NCBI GenBank assembly: GCA_963691655.1
Contig: OY829326.1
Location: 39,025,989-39,089,988, forward strand
Origin: Toxonevra muliebris
Taxonomy: Eukaryota; Arthropoda; Insecta; Diptera; Pallopteridae
Length of the DNA: 64,000 bases
Direction of reading: 5' to 3'
Below are positions 47,842 through 62,585 of this stretch, piece after piece. The translations under genes and the position numbers were made by a program. The notes beneath the pieces were generated by a model. The model was not told the origin of the DNA. It ran no database searches and saw nothing but the letters and a program-made list of their open reading frames with translations. Position 1 is the stretch's first letter, and each line of letters starts with the position of its first letter.

Positions 47842-49949
47842 TAAGCATTTTTAAAAATTAATTCGCAACGAATTTATATAATCTAATTCATACTTGGAAT
47901 TCCTATTAGTTCCGAGAACAACAGAAACGACCTAGTAAATTGATGCTCGACATTACATCAGAATTCAAACATAAACTAATGTCAACTTTTGCACTCTAAT
48001 TTCATTTGCTGGGTTACTTTAAACTCCATAACTCATGCCAACTCAAAAACCTCACAAGATATTATTTTAGGTTGCCAACGTCCAAATAACTCATGTTGAC
48101 ATTATTAAAGCGACGATTTGTAGTTGCGAATAAAATAAATGCGGATTAGACTTCATAAAGGACAAATGCTCACTACAAATTTATGATAAGTTCGCAATGC
48201 TTGTAATAAGAATAAAAAAAATCGTTTACATTTTTTTGGTGTTATTTTCTTTTATGATTCAAAAAATTTTCTTGGGCTCATAATTTTTGGATTAAGAAGA
48301 TTTAAACGTGAACCAAATAAAACAATTTTAAACTTAATAAGTTATTTTTTATTTCTTTTTGCGGATTTTATTTTTTGGAATGCATATATCACTTAAATAA
48401 GATAAAATTTGTGATATATCCATGTTAACACCTGGAACAGTCAAAATAAATCCTTTGCCGAACTATAAGATAATTTAAGGTTTTGTGTTTGAGATGGAAA
48501 AAATAAAAAAAATATATATTTCATTACCTCATTCTGATTTGGTTAAATTTTGGTCAAAAAAGTAAAATTTCCCAAACTTAATCTTAAACTTAATTTTTAG
48601 GGTTCATTTATTTTTTAGCAAAAAAATTAAATGTCGAAGTATTTGCATAATGCTGTATAACTTTTTTCATCATTTATTTCTGTAATTTCATAATAAAATT
48701 TGTGACCCCCTGAATAAAAGAATAAAGCTAAATGGACACAGGAAAAAAATAATAACTCGGAATAGTTAAACATATCTTACATGCTTTAGGGTTTGTTGTG
48801 TTCGAATAAATCCGATTTTAAACAATAGCTTAAATAAAATAATGGAGATGATGAAACCAAAATGAAAAACTTACCATAACTTAGCTCAACTAGCGTACAG
48901 TCAGAAAAAAAAATACGTGCAAAGTTAAGAAAACTATTTCCTATAAACTTTTCGCTTAAAAAACTTAAAAAGACCGGACGAAAGTTCAAATTCACTGAAA
49001 TAGCGGGTTTCATAAGATATTATTCATGAAGTATTACAGGACTAAAGGTCCAGAAACCCGATTTGGGGGCATAAAATCGAAGATTACCGGTAAAGTCGTC
49101 CAAATTGGATTTTTTTCAGGTTTAATTAACTCCTCATTATTGCAGAAGACCTTTTCTATCAATTTTTTTATTGATTCAACCAAAAGTCCCACCGCGCTAA
49201 GTACAGGGAATATAGTGCTGGACGAATTTCTTCAATTCCTGAAAGCGCAATGAAGTTGTTCGTTTTTTCAGCACCGCCGAAATACGTAAAAAATGGTAAA
49301 CCCATTGCTGTGATGGCAGTGACATTTCTACCAACTCTTCCTCAGTAGCATGAAACTTGAAATGAAATATCACAATATGTAATATGCCAAACCACCTGCA
49401 GTTATTGATTTGTCAAAAATTTATTCAGTGTTTCGAACTAAGCGATCTTTTATTAGCCCCCACGTATTGTATTTTGAAAACTTAAAGCAAACTATGTAAT
49501 GGACTCTCAACAGGAGAAGTATTTTTGTCGATATCTGGCAAGAAATTTATATTGCTCATCTGTAATGAAAGCAAATGCACATACACGTAAAATTTTAACT
49601 AAAGATCTCTAAAACTCAATAGTCAAGCAATACTAATCAAGTCTATATATACTTCTTTATATCTACCACGCCTTCATATGTGCGTACCAAACGGGAAGGA
49701 TTAAGTGAATGGGGTATCCCTTGACCCCTTGCGTGCAGGATATAAAAATATATACACAATTTCGAAATCATCATCAATGCACAATGCCAATTATGTTTAC
49801 TAGGAAAGGAACAACAAACTTATCTTGCATTTCAAGTTCCAAATAAATTTGTTCGCTGTTATGTTAAATATTGCAGTATTAAAATATTGCTGGCAAGTTG
49901 CCAGCATGTTCATGTTGCTGGCAATATTCGTACAAATGTGTGGCATTTA
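47842..49949. other. AT-rich DNA without recognisable gene
   Basis: A plus-strand frame at 49,026-49,253 (KGPETRFGGIKSKITGKVV...) is unrecognised. There are no repeat ends. Confidence 0.45.
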
Positions 49950-51850
49950 TCATTTTACAACAACAACAACAGCAATAACAAAAACAATAAAAACATAAAG
50001 GAATAACCTTTTACACATATGAGTGGGCGCATTGCAGTAAAAAACTCTATGTGTTTGTGTGTGTGCGTGCGACTGTTTGTATTGCAAGAATGTTACATGT
50101 AACAACAAACAACAGCAGCAGGAGAAGCAACAAAAACTGCATGTCAAAAAGGTGTAACACTGGCAAAAATCGAATTGTAATGTCTGCATCAGTTTGTTTA
50201 ACTGTTTAACTACGTCTCTAACCTCAAATAAAAACAACACAAAACTAAGTAAAAAATGAAACATCAGAAAGCCTCTGTGCATGTCAGCAGAGTCATATAG
50301 AGTTAAAAACGATGGGATGACGGTTGTTGCTGCTGCTATTGCTGTGGTCATTCTATGGATTTGAATATGTATGTGCTCGTACATTGGACATACATACGTA
50401 CATATATATATATACATATATATGTATGTATATATGAATGTATGAGAAATGATATTTGCGCATCATTCGCATGCATGTCAGCAAAGTTTGCATTGACACG
50501 CATGCAACAGCAACATCAATGGAGCAACAGCAACAACAACAACGGCAGCATCGACAACGACAACAGCAATAGCACAGCAACATTTGCATAAAGGTGTAAA
50601 GTGTAAAAGTCTAAAAGTGTTGCGCAGCAGTTTACACATTGCACACAGCAGTCAGCAGCAGTTGTAGCTACATATTGAGTAGGCTGTGAGAGGGAATGAG
50701 AGAGAGAGAGAGAGAGAGTGGGAGAAAGACCTGCAGAGTAACAACAGACAACAGAAGCAACAAACAGTAACAACAGGAACAACAACAACAACGGCGACGA
50801 CAGGAACTGCAACATAAGCGGAGGATGAAATCGATGTTCAATGATGAAGATGAACGTGTTTGTGCTGCTGGAGTTAAGTTGAAGTCCTTGCAAAAGGATG
50901 ATGTCGTTCGTTTGTTGTTTCTGTTGACTTATAGCAATTGCCAATGCAACAAAATGTTGCACAATGTGTTGTTTTCATTTCATTGTTTTTGTTGTTGCTG
51001 CATTATTGACGCCTGCCCCCCGCAAACATTTGTTTCAACACGAGCGAGTAAATGAGATTACATGGTGCGATATTCATGTAGCGCAGTGTATGTTACTCTG
51101 ACGTGTGAACAATAACATCAACAACAGCATCCACAAAAACATCGACAACAACAACAACAAATTTCACATGCAAAGCGTAAATTTGTAAATGTGCAATTCA
51201 CTTTTCATTCAAATTAATAAATTTCCTTTACTTGCAAAGTTTTTTTTTCGTTGTTCGCTGTTGCTGATATAGAGGCAGCAGAAAAATTCTAATATTTGTT
51301 TGTAAGGGTACAGTGAGATGAAGCAGAATGCTTACACTTTTAAGTCACAACTTGTTGTTAGTGTTTTTCGTTTTTTTGCTTCGTTTTTTTTGTTGTTGTT
51401 TTTTTTCGCATAAATGCGCGCATTTTAATTTTAATTAACGCATTCGAACGCAGAAATTGAATGCGCCCAAAAGGAAACAACAACAGCAGCAGCAGCAGCA
51501 ACAACAGCAACAGCATGGCTAAAAGGTGTTAATTGGCGAAATTTTCATGTACGATGTTAGCAACACGTTGTTGCTGTTGGTATTGTTGTCGTTGTCGCAT
51601 TGAATGTTGTCAACACGATTTGCTTTATTAGCCACTTTCGGGTGGTTGCATATGTTTTATGTGCTCGTATCCATTCAGCAACAGCAACGGCAACAGCAGA
51701 AGCAAATCCGCGCTTGTTTATGTTGTCGCTTTTTTTAATAACACATTCACACACATATACCACACAGTGATAGTTGCTTGTTGTTGTTGATACTGTTGTT
51801 GCCAATATTGCTGTTGCTGATTTAATGAGCGCATTTGTGTTGCAACACAT
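49950..51850. repeat. CAA/CAG-rich low-complexity block with TA and GA microsatellites
   Basis: CAA/CAG tracts recur (49,960-49,975, 50,100-50,130, 50,503-50,580, 50,750-50,795, 51,120-51,160, 51,478-51,512, 51,670-51,700). A TA/TATG stretch lies at 50,402-50,440 and (GA)n at 50,698-50,718. All long open frames here are poly-Cys, poly-Leu or poly-Asn shadows. The frame from 50,825 begins MKSMFNDEDERVCAAGVKL, which looks more protein-like, but it ends in repeat sequence. Confidence 0.7.
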
Positions 51851-51939
51851 TTTGGCCAGTCAAAAACTTGTTACCATTTTACTAATTAGTAAAATATAAA
51901 TAAGTAAGAAAATAAATAAAAGCTTGAACATTAACTTGA

Positions 51940-53280
51940 GTTGAGTTGACTACCATGTCAAAGCTACCACGCCCAAATTTAACTAATGTTTTGCTAGCAC
52001 TTAAAATCTTAAAATATTTTTGTTTTTCTTGAATATAAATAAGTTGAACACCATTTCGAAGACGGAGTGCAGTGGACTCTTTACTTCAAGTGATCCTTGT
52101 TTTAAGCGGTCTCTAAACGATAATACCATTTCTAAGAAGAAGTTTTAATATTTCTAAGAAGAGTTTTAAAATTCTTTCAGGTTGACGTTAGCTTAAATAA
52201 TTAAGAAATAGTTAATGTTATTCAAGAAAAGTTGATTAATTTAAACTCATTTCGAACAGTGTCTTTAGAGCAACCACAAAATCCGTTCAATTTTCGGGCG
52301 GTTCGCCCTTGAAGAAGGCAGTAAATGTATAAGTTTTGTAGTTTTAAATAATAAGCCGACAAAGTTCATCATACTAAAAAATTTTTTGTGAAATCGCAGT
52401 CTTTCTCGAGCGGTTAAGTTTGGGAGGTATCAGGGCTTCTTTATTTCATCTCCATATTTAGGCATATTTGTACGATCTCAAAAAAAGTTATTTGGTCCTT
52501 TGCCCAACTTTGAGAAAATGTTAAGTTCGGGCGCTGCAAAACTTTACATACCTTACACACCATCTAGAAAAACACCTATTTGTATATAATGGTAGGTGGG
52601 CGTGGTTATTATGTAATTTTGATGGTATTTGCATGAATTAATTTAATTATCATTATAACTAAATGCCAAATCTTGTTGATTTGTACCAATATTAAGTTTT
52701 TTATTATTCTTTGAAGATATCACATATATATATGGGATGTGAACGTGCCTGATATTGGCACAACAATTATTCTATAAGATATTTTAATGCAGTATATTGA
52801 ATTTTGTAATTTGCTGTAGAGTTTCCTTTCATTTCACTAACATTCTTAAGTTTGCTCAAGTTTTTTTTTTAAGTCATATATTAATATATAGACGCAGTAT
52901 TTCCGTTGTGAAAACTTTATTGCTACGGGAGGTATCATGTCCACCGGACAGATTTTGATAGTTTATACATGAAATACTTCACTTGTTAACTAGACTCCCT
53001 TAATAGATATTTGCTGTATTTCAACATTTTCTTTGAAGCTTTCACTTATATAAAAGATGGGCGTGGCTATTGCCTAATATTTATAATTTTCACAAAAGTT
53101 ATTCTAAAGGCTATTTCAACCGTAGGTACCGAATTTTGTTTAACTTTATTTACTATTTATTTTGAAATTTTTTTACAAGTTTTCAAAAACTTGATTTGTA
53201 TGGGAAGTACCACATCCACTTAACCGATTTTCCCTATTTCAGAACATATCCTCTTTCTCTTCTCTTTTTGATCAAAAGAA
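51940..53280. repeat. Decayed multi-unit repeat with GGGCGTGG and GGGAGGTA-CA-GTCCAC words
   Basis: Units recur roughly every 450 bp. GTGGGCGTGGTTATTATG near 52,596 is matched by ATGGGCGTGGCTATTGCC near 53,057. GGGAGGTATCATGTCCACCG near 52,929 is matched by GGGAAGTACCACATCCACTT near 53,201, each followed by a variant of GATTTT. Similar word sets are familiar from old interspersed repeats of flies, but I could not identify the family. No open frame is preserved. Confidence 0.4.
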
Positions 53281-53298
53281 ATTTTTTGTACTATGTTT

Positions 53299-53370
53299 GG
53301 TTAGGTTAAGTTAAGAGGCTCTCCAGGGACACAGTTGGGTCAGAACGGTCCATTGTGATACTACGTGGTT
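53299..53370 (+). repeat. GGTTAGGTTA-headed retroposon-like repeat, copy 2
   Basis: The order of blocks is GGTTAGGTTAAGTT, GGCTCTCCAGGGACAC, GGTCCATTGTGATACTACGT. It matches the minus strand of 5,246-5,317. Confidence 0.6.
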
Positions 53371-53527
53371 GGACCTAACGGCCGCGTTTCAATTTGTTAT
53401 CACTTGGCAGTTTTTCCATTGCTTACCCAGAGGAATCTCATTTACTTTAAGTCGATTGTTTCTTAAATACCCGGGATTATTTACTAAGTCTTGAAGTATT
53501 TTGTTTTGAAATATTTTTATGATAGTA

Positions 53528-54465
53528 GAGTAGAAGGGGGAGCATTCGTCACTGGGGTACATTTGCCACCCCCCTTATCTTCTTATTTAAGAAAGTTTTA
53601 TAATTAAAACAATCTATAATTTGTGCTTTTATCGATCATTTTTCATCCCTTCTACTTTGACAGTTGAGCTTTGTAAGTGATCGTGGGCAGGCGTGTTTTT
53701 GTGTTTTTCGGGTGGTTGCAAAAATATTTGATAGTGAGTAAATCTTGTAATAACTTTTTTATTTATTGAGTGAGAGAAAAGTTGTTCAACTATGTTATTC
53801 CGTTGTTATTTAATGTATTTAATTAATTAATAAGCAATAGTTTCTTTTTATAAATGTTCAAAAAGTTTCAAAAAATTATGTTTTTATGAAAGTGGTTGCT
53901 CCTGGGGCACATTCACCAGAATGCGGATGGGGCGGTTTCAACGGCATATGATATGAATTTTAGACAGTATAATGTTAAATTAAGTCATATCTAAATACAT
54001 TCCTCTGGATCAGTACTATCCACTTTTATTTACATGTATATACAAATGCTTATTTTTTTTTTTTAATAAATAACTTGTATTTTTTAACAAATTATTTTAA
54101 AAATGAATCATTTATATATTTGTTACTTTATGTTATAAATAAATTTTCATAAATTAAAAATAAGTAGAACTTATTCTGACTGATAATATGTAATAGTAAT
54201 ATACAAGAACAAAAATTAAAAAAAAAAATATTATTACTTTATCAAAAACCTTAAATTTTATTCTTTGGCGGTTGCACCCCATCCCCTTGACGAATGTACC
54301 CCATGACTGGGGCACTTTTACCATTTTGGACTAATCAACTCATAAAGATAACAGATGAAAGCTAATAAATATAAATTTCTAATTAAAAAATAATTTAAAA
54401 AAAAAACTATTAGTTTAGCCTAGACAACACTTTAAAAAAAGTGGCGAATGCTCTCCCTTCTACCC
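53528..54465. mobile_element. 938-bp nonautonomous TA-flanked element
   Basis: The ends are GAGTAGAAGGGGGAGCATTC (left) and, on the minus strand, GGGTAGAAGGGAGAGCATTC (right), continuing GTCAC and GCCAC. TA lies at 53,526-53,527 and 54,466-54,467. GGGGCAC or GGGGTAC words recur near both ends. The interior is AT-rich with no transposase. Confidence 0.85.
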
Positions 54466-54467
54466 TA

Positions 54468-57343
54468 TATTGATTTATATATCATAGCACCATAGCTCCA
54501 TATAGGCTTAAGTATTTATTTGTAAATTAGTATTATTATATTGTTGATTAAGAGAGCTGATGCTTCTCTTAGTAAAACTTTCTGAATTTTATTTCGAGTT
54601 CTTCTTTTTTATATGATGTTTCCATCGAAGCTTTATGCCTAGGACCATCATTTACATAAACTGAATGGTATCCAGTTTTTCTTATAAGTAAATTTTATAT
54701 GAACCGATTTGCTTGGGTTTAATTTTACTTTCTGCGTTTTAGTTCATTTAGCTATTTCTCCAACTGCCATTTTTCTGCCGCTTCTTCTGGTATTTAAGCA
54801 ACTTCAAGAAGTGACGTGTTGTTGGCAAAAGTTGCAGTGAGCAGGATCAGAGAGATCGGGATGTCTCGTACAGTAAGAAACAAGATCCTGGAGGAGTCAG
54901 TTATTGGCCTTGTTATTCCTTGTTGTACATTTTATGGGTTTACGTTCAATCGAAATACTTTAATGAAGTTTTTTATGCGACATACTGCTACTTTAGTTTC
55001 CTAGCTGACGTATGTTATTTGTCAACTTTCATTTTGCACAAAATAAAATTTCTTCCCATACAAAAGACTTTTTAGAAGCTCTTCAGCTTATTGATAAATC
55101 CAAAATATTTTTAGAATCTTTGTAAAATAGACCATGGTTCGCTTACATGAATCCCTATCAGCACTTAAAGTTTCAAACTGCAAACGATGAACCCTCCTGG
55201 AGAGCTTGAAATTGTAAAAAATATCTACGCGTTGTCAGTCTAAATTTTGAAGTAACGATAATTCCAGTACACAGTTTTTGACCAACAAAACAGTAAAACA
55301 GCAAAAACGTTAATAAGAAATTTGTTTCAATTTCAACACCTCAAATTTTATGGTTAACTTAAAAGTGTAAAGTTGTTTCTATAGTTGTTGTTGTTTTTTC
55401 TTTAACTAATAACAACAAAAATCAAATCCATTATTATTTGCTATCGCGATTAAATTGACATAAATCAATTTTGACAGCCAAAGCGGGACTGCGCGTGTGC
55501 TGCCACCCGCCGTTGCTGCCACTCGCCCGCCCATCTGCACAAATCAATTGACGAGCTAAACTTTTGATGTATGCGCGAGCAACGCATGCGTGCAAAGCAA
55601 AAAGTCTCGTGCTGTTAACGCTCTCACATATCAACATTTAACAGAGCGATGTGGATGCAGTGGGGCGTGGTGGGGATGTTAGACAGACAAACAGTTGGAT
55701 GCTTTCAAAACACTTTCAATACATACAAACATACATTTTTTCAAAAGAGAAAAATTTGCATACCTTCATATTCCAACATTCAAACATCCATTTCCTTTTT
55801 GTTTCTTTAAATATTGAAATATTTTTTCTGTTGACCTTATTTTTCATCTTTTGTTATTGTTGTGTGTTTTTGTTGCATAAAATATTTTGTTGTAATCGAT
55901 CATTCCTCAAGTTGAAAAGCATTCAATCAAAATTTTTATGAATTTCTGTATGTATTTGTTGTTTTTTTTTTTTTTGATTTTGTATTTTGTATGAAAAATT
56001 GAATATGAAAAGTTGAAGGTGAAGACATCAACACAACGCACCACATCGTACCGCATATTCTGATGAACAATGCATACCAATAACCAAGATATCAATTTCT
56101 GGTGTTACCTCTTTCACTCTTCTTCTTCTTCTTTTTCGTCTCTACCCTCTGTTTTTAACTCCTTGTGTGAATGTTTTATCTCGAATTATGAATTATTTGA
56201 AAACAATGTTTAAGAATGAAAGATGCAACAAATCGAAATAAGATAAAATACAGTTTTTGTTTGTTTGCTGTTGTTGTTGTTGCTTTGGCTGTAGTCGATT
56301 ACCCTTGCAGCAGCAGCTCACAAAAGCTGCATCTGCATCATCTCCATGTATGGGTGCCTCCTCTGCCTCTGTTTCTCCAAACAATTCCATCCTCCAAATC
56401 TTTTAATAAACACAAATATTTTCGCTGTGAATACATCAATCGGTTAAGAAAATATTTAACAAGTGTTTGAATGATTTTGAAAAATGATGCTATTCGCACG
56501 TTCACATTATTGAAGTGGATTTACAGTAGGGCAAATACGCGTGAAAGCAAATACGCGTTATAATTACACTGCCCTGCAAATTTCAACTTTTTTAGTGCGA
56601 ATAAGATGGTTTCTAGTGATTCCGAGTGAATTTTTCACGCTGAACACGAATCTGGGGTAAAAAAATTCCCATCACGTCACGTTGAAACCCCTAGAAATAG
56701 AGTTTTTGGTCATTTTTAAAAAATTGTGCAGCTGAACTCTGACGCGCTACAAACTTCGCATATATCAGAAATGATAAGCCATGCCCTTTCAAATAAGTCT
56801 TAAGACAAATTGTTCGCATGAGCCCTTAAACCAGCGTGTGTGTTTATTTCTAGAGGTGTAGGAAAAAAATGTATACAGAACTTCGTCCGCCATATTTGAT
56901 CTGCCATTTTGAACGAAATTACTTTGATGGTAAACCAATATTCATCACAACGAGGTTTTATCATATTAAAACGGCAGTTATTATGTCACTTGAAAAAGTA
57001 TACGTGACCCTCTCAAAAAGTAATGAAATGAGGTTGGAAAGGATCAAAAGTGGGAAAGTTTTAAGTCACGAAAATATCAGGGCTGACATGCTGGTAAGGA
57101 ATAGTGTTTTCGTAAGGTAATGTGCCACTTTATCGGGCTGAGACTTGCAGATGGGATGCTTTCACCATTCACCATATTTGCCCACGCATGTGGTTCTAAG
57201 CGGGGTTTCTTAAGATAAAATTTATCCCTTCCCAAGAAAATTTCACACATTTTGAGTGTTGCTTACGTATGAAAAAAATTTAAAAGAACAAAAAAAATGA
57301 GAACATTGCAATCTTTAAAAAATGTTTTGAAGATTTTTTTTTT
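54468..57343. other. No recognisable gene; GC-rich island at 55,480-55,640
   Basis: The island has CGGGACTGCGCGTGTGCTGC and CACTCGCCCGCCCATCTGC in otherwise AT-rich DNA. Its minus-strand frame (55,434-55,637) is unrecognised. A short repeat GCAAATACGCGT occurs twice at 56,531 and 56,547. A TTG tract lies at 56,269-56,282. The frame at 56,869-57,120 has no known motif. Confidence 0.4.
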
Positions 57344-57441
57344 TATAAAGGGTGATTTGTTAAGCGTTTGGTTTTTAATTGAAAAAAAAAAATTACAGAA
57401 AAATTACAAAAGTGTATGAAATTTTTATTTGATTCGATAAA

Positions 57442-58578
<1,137 letters not shown>

Positions 58579-58659
58579 GATAAAATGGCAATGCTAACTA
58601 AGCATGTTTGACTTTGACATATGTCATGAATTACAGGGGAACTCCCAAAAATTATACAC

Positions 58660-60665
58660 TGAAAAACCAAAGAGAGATAAAATCGCCATTTATAAATTCA
58701 ATTTAATCATTTTATTATAGGTAGGATCCTGAAACAATTAAAAAGATAATTGGTACATAACTTTTACGAACACAAACAAAATAGTGTTAGATTAAATTTC
58801 ACTAGTGTTAGTTCGTCATATCATAGCCAGTAAATCGATATCACTCTATATAATTATTCTAAGTTAATGCTCCTAATATTGAATTTTTACGCACTACTTC
58901 AATTCATTTACCGATGAGGCACGAGATTCTAAATCTTCTCAAAATGTTAGTGCCATTCAATCATAAATTTGGCCCACTGTATGTCACCGTTGATTGCACG
59001 CGATCACTCATTTCCAAAAGAACTATGTATCTATCATAAACCAACAAATGAAAAAACCAAAAACAACAAAATCAAAAACCAAGAAGAAAGAGAAAAAAAA
59101 TTGTAACGTATTGGCATGTAAAAATACAAATGCAGATGTTCGATATATTCATGCATGTATGGTATGTATATATGTAGAGATATCTACAGATATGTATGTG
59201 TGTATGAGATGGATGTCATGCTCCCGCGACCGTAAACAAATCTCAATGGCAAAAATATCACATCATTCATAATTTCTAGATTGGGAAAACGACGACGTAA
59301 AATTGAAAGAGGTAGTTGAGGTAGAAAGGTAATAACAACGATACTAAAACACCAACCACCAACCATTCCCCCATTCCATTCCAAGTGTGTTGAACAGCAA
59401 CAACAAAAACTGACACGTAGGGATCGCACTGCTGTCATATTTTTTAAAAATTTGATAATAAAGATTTAAAATAAATGTTAAAATTTTTGACAAACGATCG
59501 TTGTAAAGTGCGACACAGCAACAGCACAGCAGAAGTTGTGGTGAATCGAGTTGTGTTGAGGTGAGGTGAAGCAACTTGGTGCACCAGTGTGATCATTATT
59601 AATGATGACGACGATTTGTTGATGTTTTTATAAGATTGAATAAATATGCGCAAGCGCTTAAATCAATAAACCAAAGCATTTTGAAAACGTTCGAAAAAAA
59701 ACTTGGGGACTAGGAAAGAAAATAATAATAAAAATAAATAAAAAACACAAACAAGTGCAACTACATAAAAAATGCAACCAAAAGTCCAACCATCCACAAC
59801 GAAAACGTTGTATAAGGAGGACAAGAAGAAGAAAAAGTTACATTTTTATTTCTTAAACTTAAACAGAGAGTGAAGAAATTAAAGTAGAAGAAGAAGAAAA
59901 AGCAGATATCTCAAGCGTATGTCCTGTTTTACATGAATACGAATGCAACGTCACGCAATATCATCAGATTATTCACCAATTCAACTACTTCTACCATTAT
60001 TATGATCACCATCATGATGATCATGATCAATGATCAACAGCAACCAACAGCCAACAACAGTCAAGATCATGATTGTGCGATTGTGTTGTTTATTCACAAA
60101 TTGATTCACAAACTCAGTGTTGTTGTAGTTGTTGACTGTTGACTCAATAAAGATACATTTTAAAGATGCATGCAGCAAGCACATACATTGCATTAATGAT
60201 CTTCAAGTTATGATCTGAACATCATAATCATTATACATATATGTAGTTGTTGTTTTTGCCAGTGTATAGTTTACACTTGATACAGAAGCATCTCTCACAC
60301 GGCAGGAGGAAATCTTCTTCATCATCTTCTTCATCTTCTTTTGCGCATAATCTAGGCTTATAATTCAATTAATATTAAATAAATATGAATTGTTGCTACA
60401 AGTTGAAGGAAAAAAGCAGTAAATAAAAGTAGAAAAAAAAACGTTGAGTTGCTGAGTACATTAGAATGTTGCATGCTACACACTCAGCACAGCGCGCATG
60501 ACTTGCTTTTTTAATGTAGCACTGTATTGAATGCAATATTAAGCAACAAACATGATTGACCGATCTACACCGACAGACATATTGTCTGGCAAGTTAATAT
60601 TAAGTGTTGTTGTTGTTGTTGAGTTATTGTGAAGGTGTTTAAGGTGTGTGTCTGCCTTGCCTTTC
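58660..60665. other. No recognisable gene; CAA/GAA tracts and palindromes
   Basis: GAAGAAGAAGAAGAAAAAG (59,886-59,905) and a palindromic ATCATGATGATCATGATCA (60,011-60,029) are present. TTG (60,606-60,622) and TCTTCATCA (60,315-60,340) tracts also occur. Open frames here are short and unassigned. Confidence 0.45.
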
Positions 60666-60694
60666 CTCGCCCTCATACTTTGGTTGAGGGCGAG
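60666..60694. other. GC-rich perfect hairpin
   Basis: CTCGCCCTC (60,666-60,674) and GAGGGCGAG (60,686-60,694) pair perfectly over 9 bp around an 11-nt loop, in an AT-rich setting. The function is unknown. Confidence 0.7.
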
Positions 60695-62207
60695 TTGACT
60701 ACGCACAGGTGATGACATTTAAAAGTTCTTCTTTTTTACCACCGGAAATGAATTTATCGAATTTTAAGAATCATACCTTAATACAGTTTTCAATAATTTG
60801 AGGTAATTTAAGATTAAGATTTCTTTCCCCTTTTTAAGTGTTTATAAATGTTACATCAGATACATGACTATATGAAATCTAATAAGGCAATAGATAAAGT
60901 AATTGATACAATAGTGAGTTAACCTGGGAATTAGTTCAGCGAGTAAGCAACAGTTTTTGAAAAAATTCAATATAGATTCAATCGTGAAAGTTCGATGAAT
61001 TTTGCATATAATAAAATAAAACTAAATATAAAAAATAGATGCTTGGTCCAAAATATGAATATTCCATGTATCCATTTGATAATGCATGTATATTATTAAA
61101 AATACTGAAACTTTGTCATGCAAATACACAAATTCATTTGGCAAAATTCGCTCAATTGGATGAAAAATGAATCTAGGTTGGAACACTTCTTGACTTTTGC
61201 CCATAACTTTTGTTGTAGGCGTAATGTTTAATTAAGCTGAATGATTGGATTTATGGGCATATGAAAAAAAAATTGTAGTCTAGGTCGAAACGCCGCAGAA
61301 AATCAATGAGGTATGGAGGACAAATATAGAAACTGACCTGCTAGTGAAAGAAAAAGTCTGAAATACACTTGAAAATGTGGAAAAGAACCCTGAAATTGAC
61401 ATTAAAAGTCCTCTGAATGAATTTTTAAACGAAATCTGATTTTTATTTCATTAAATAAAAAAAGTGGAAATTGGTTAAACATTAATCTCAATCGCAATTA
61501 TGGCAGATAAAAAATCGTTAGTCATATTGGCGCATTTCAAACGCACTTTTCTGTTGTATTCGATGCAAAAAAAAAAAACAATATGCCGACCTTAACTACT
61601 CGCGACATTAGGCATCGCATCACGCAGACCACAAACGCGTTATGCGAACACCTAATAACGCACTATATTTTAAAATTACACTTCAACGAACATTTTTAGT
61701 CAACTTATTTTGTTGTTTCTTTTTTTGTTTGGCACTGTGAATTTTTTACCGAGATTTGAGCAGTCGATTTCGAGACATTTGTATACTGTTCGCGCTGTCA
61801 ACTCTAAACTACATGAAAAGTTTGCCGTCATCGAGACAAACAATTGTGCACATAAACGTAGATAGCACTTGTGTGAAGAAACAGAAAAAACGCGATGTTC
61901 CGACCTAGATAGTTTTATAACTCAAACGACATTCCCCTGCTTTAACTATTGTTTAAAACCTGCCCAAAACTAGATAGTGCAATCTAGAAGTCATTAATGG
62001 CGTTCTGTTTTCTGGTTTAAGCAAAATTATGTTTCCTTTTTTTCTGTTTCTTTTTGAAAAGTTGGCAAGTTGAGAAAAGTAAAGGCTGAGTTCAAATCAA
62101 ATACAACCATGCTTTTTTAAAATTATAAATTATTAACGATATTTAATAAATACAAATTGAAGAGCCACTGGATTCATGGAGCCCGAGGACCTAGTCCATA
62201 TTGCTAA
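60695..62207. other. AT-rich DNA without recognisable gene
   Basis: A slightly more complex patch (61,540-61,680, GCGCATTTCAAACGCAC) cannot be assigned. No protein motif occurs before the LINE fragment. Confidence 0.45.
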
Positions 62208-62585
62208 GATCTGGTTTTTCAGATAATAATAACTAAACTAGAATCCCACAAGCTTTCCAGGGGCTTCTATGTACAGCCAACTGCAACAGTGCAACTCATA
62301 CACAAAAACCGAAAGGACATCTCAAGACTGACTGCGGTTATCACGGATTTCTGGCTAATTGGTGAGCAAGCAACCAAAATGAGAATTCCGCATAAAACCA
62401 ATTGCCGCAGCTGCGATTATCCGGAAGAAAAAGAGACTATCTCTCATTTTCTCTGTGAATTCCTGGCTCTGGGACGAACCAGGATGAAAACTCTAGGCAA
62501 ACCTTACTTCAACAACCTTGAAGAACTAAGTGAAATAAGTCCAAACGAACTACTAAGCTTCATAAACCAGTCGGGATGGATCTGA
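62208..62585 (+). pseudogene. 3' end of a jockey/R1-like non-LTR retrotransposon ORF2
   Basis: The open frame (first sense codon after a stop at 62,205) contains HKNRKDISRLTAVITDFWLI, then CRSCDYPEEKETISHFLCEF, then LGKPYFNNLEELSEISPNEL, ending INQSGWI and a stop. RKDL/I...LTGH-like sequence, a C-x2-C...H-x3-C zinc-knuckle and a final LL.F...SGW are the standard C-terminus of these LINE polyproteins. Reverse transcriptase and endonuclease are absent, so this is a 5'-truncated copy. A 3' untranslated region with AATAAA (62,601) follows. Its end is unclear. Confidence 0.85.

Noticed and set aside
49950..51055. Many frames of 70-155 residues rich in Cys, Leu or Asn
   Set aside because: CAG/CAA/TTG repeats lack stops in several frames; there is no domain and no start context.
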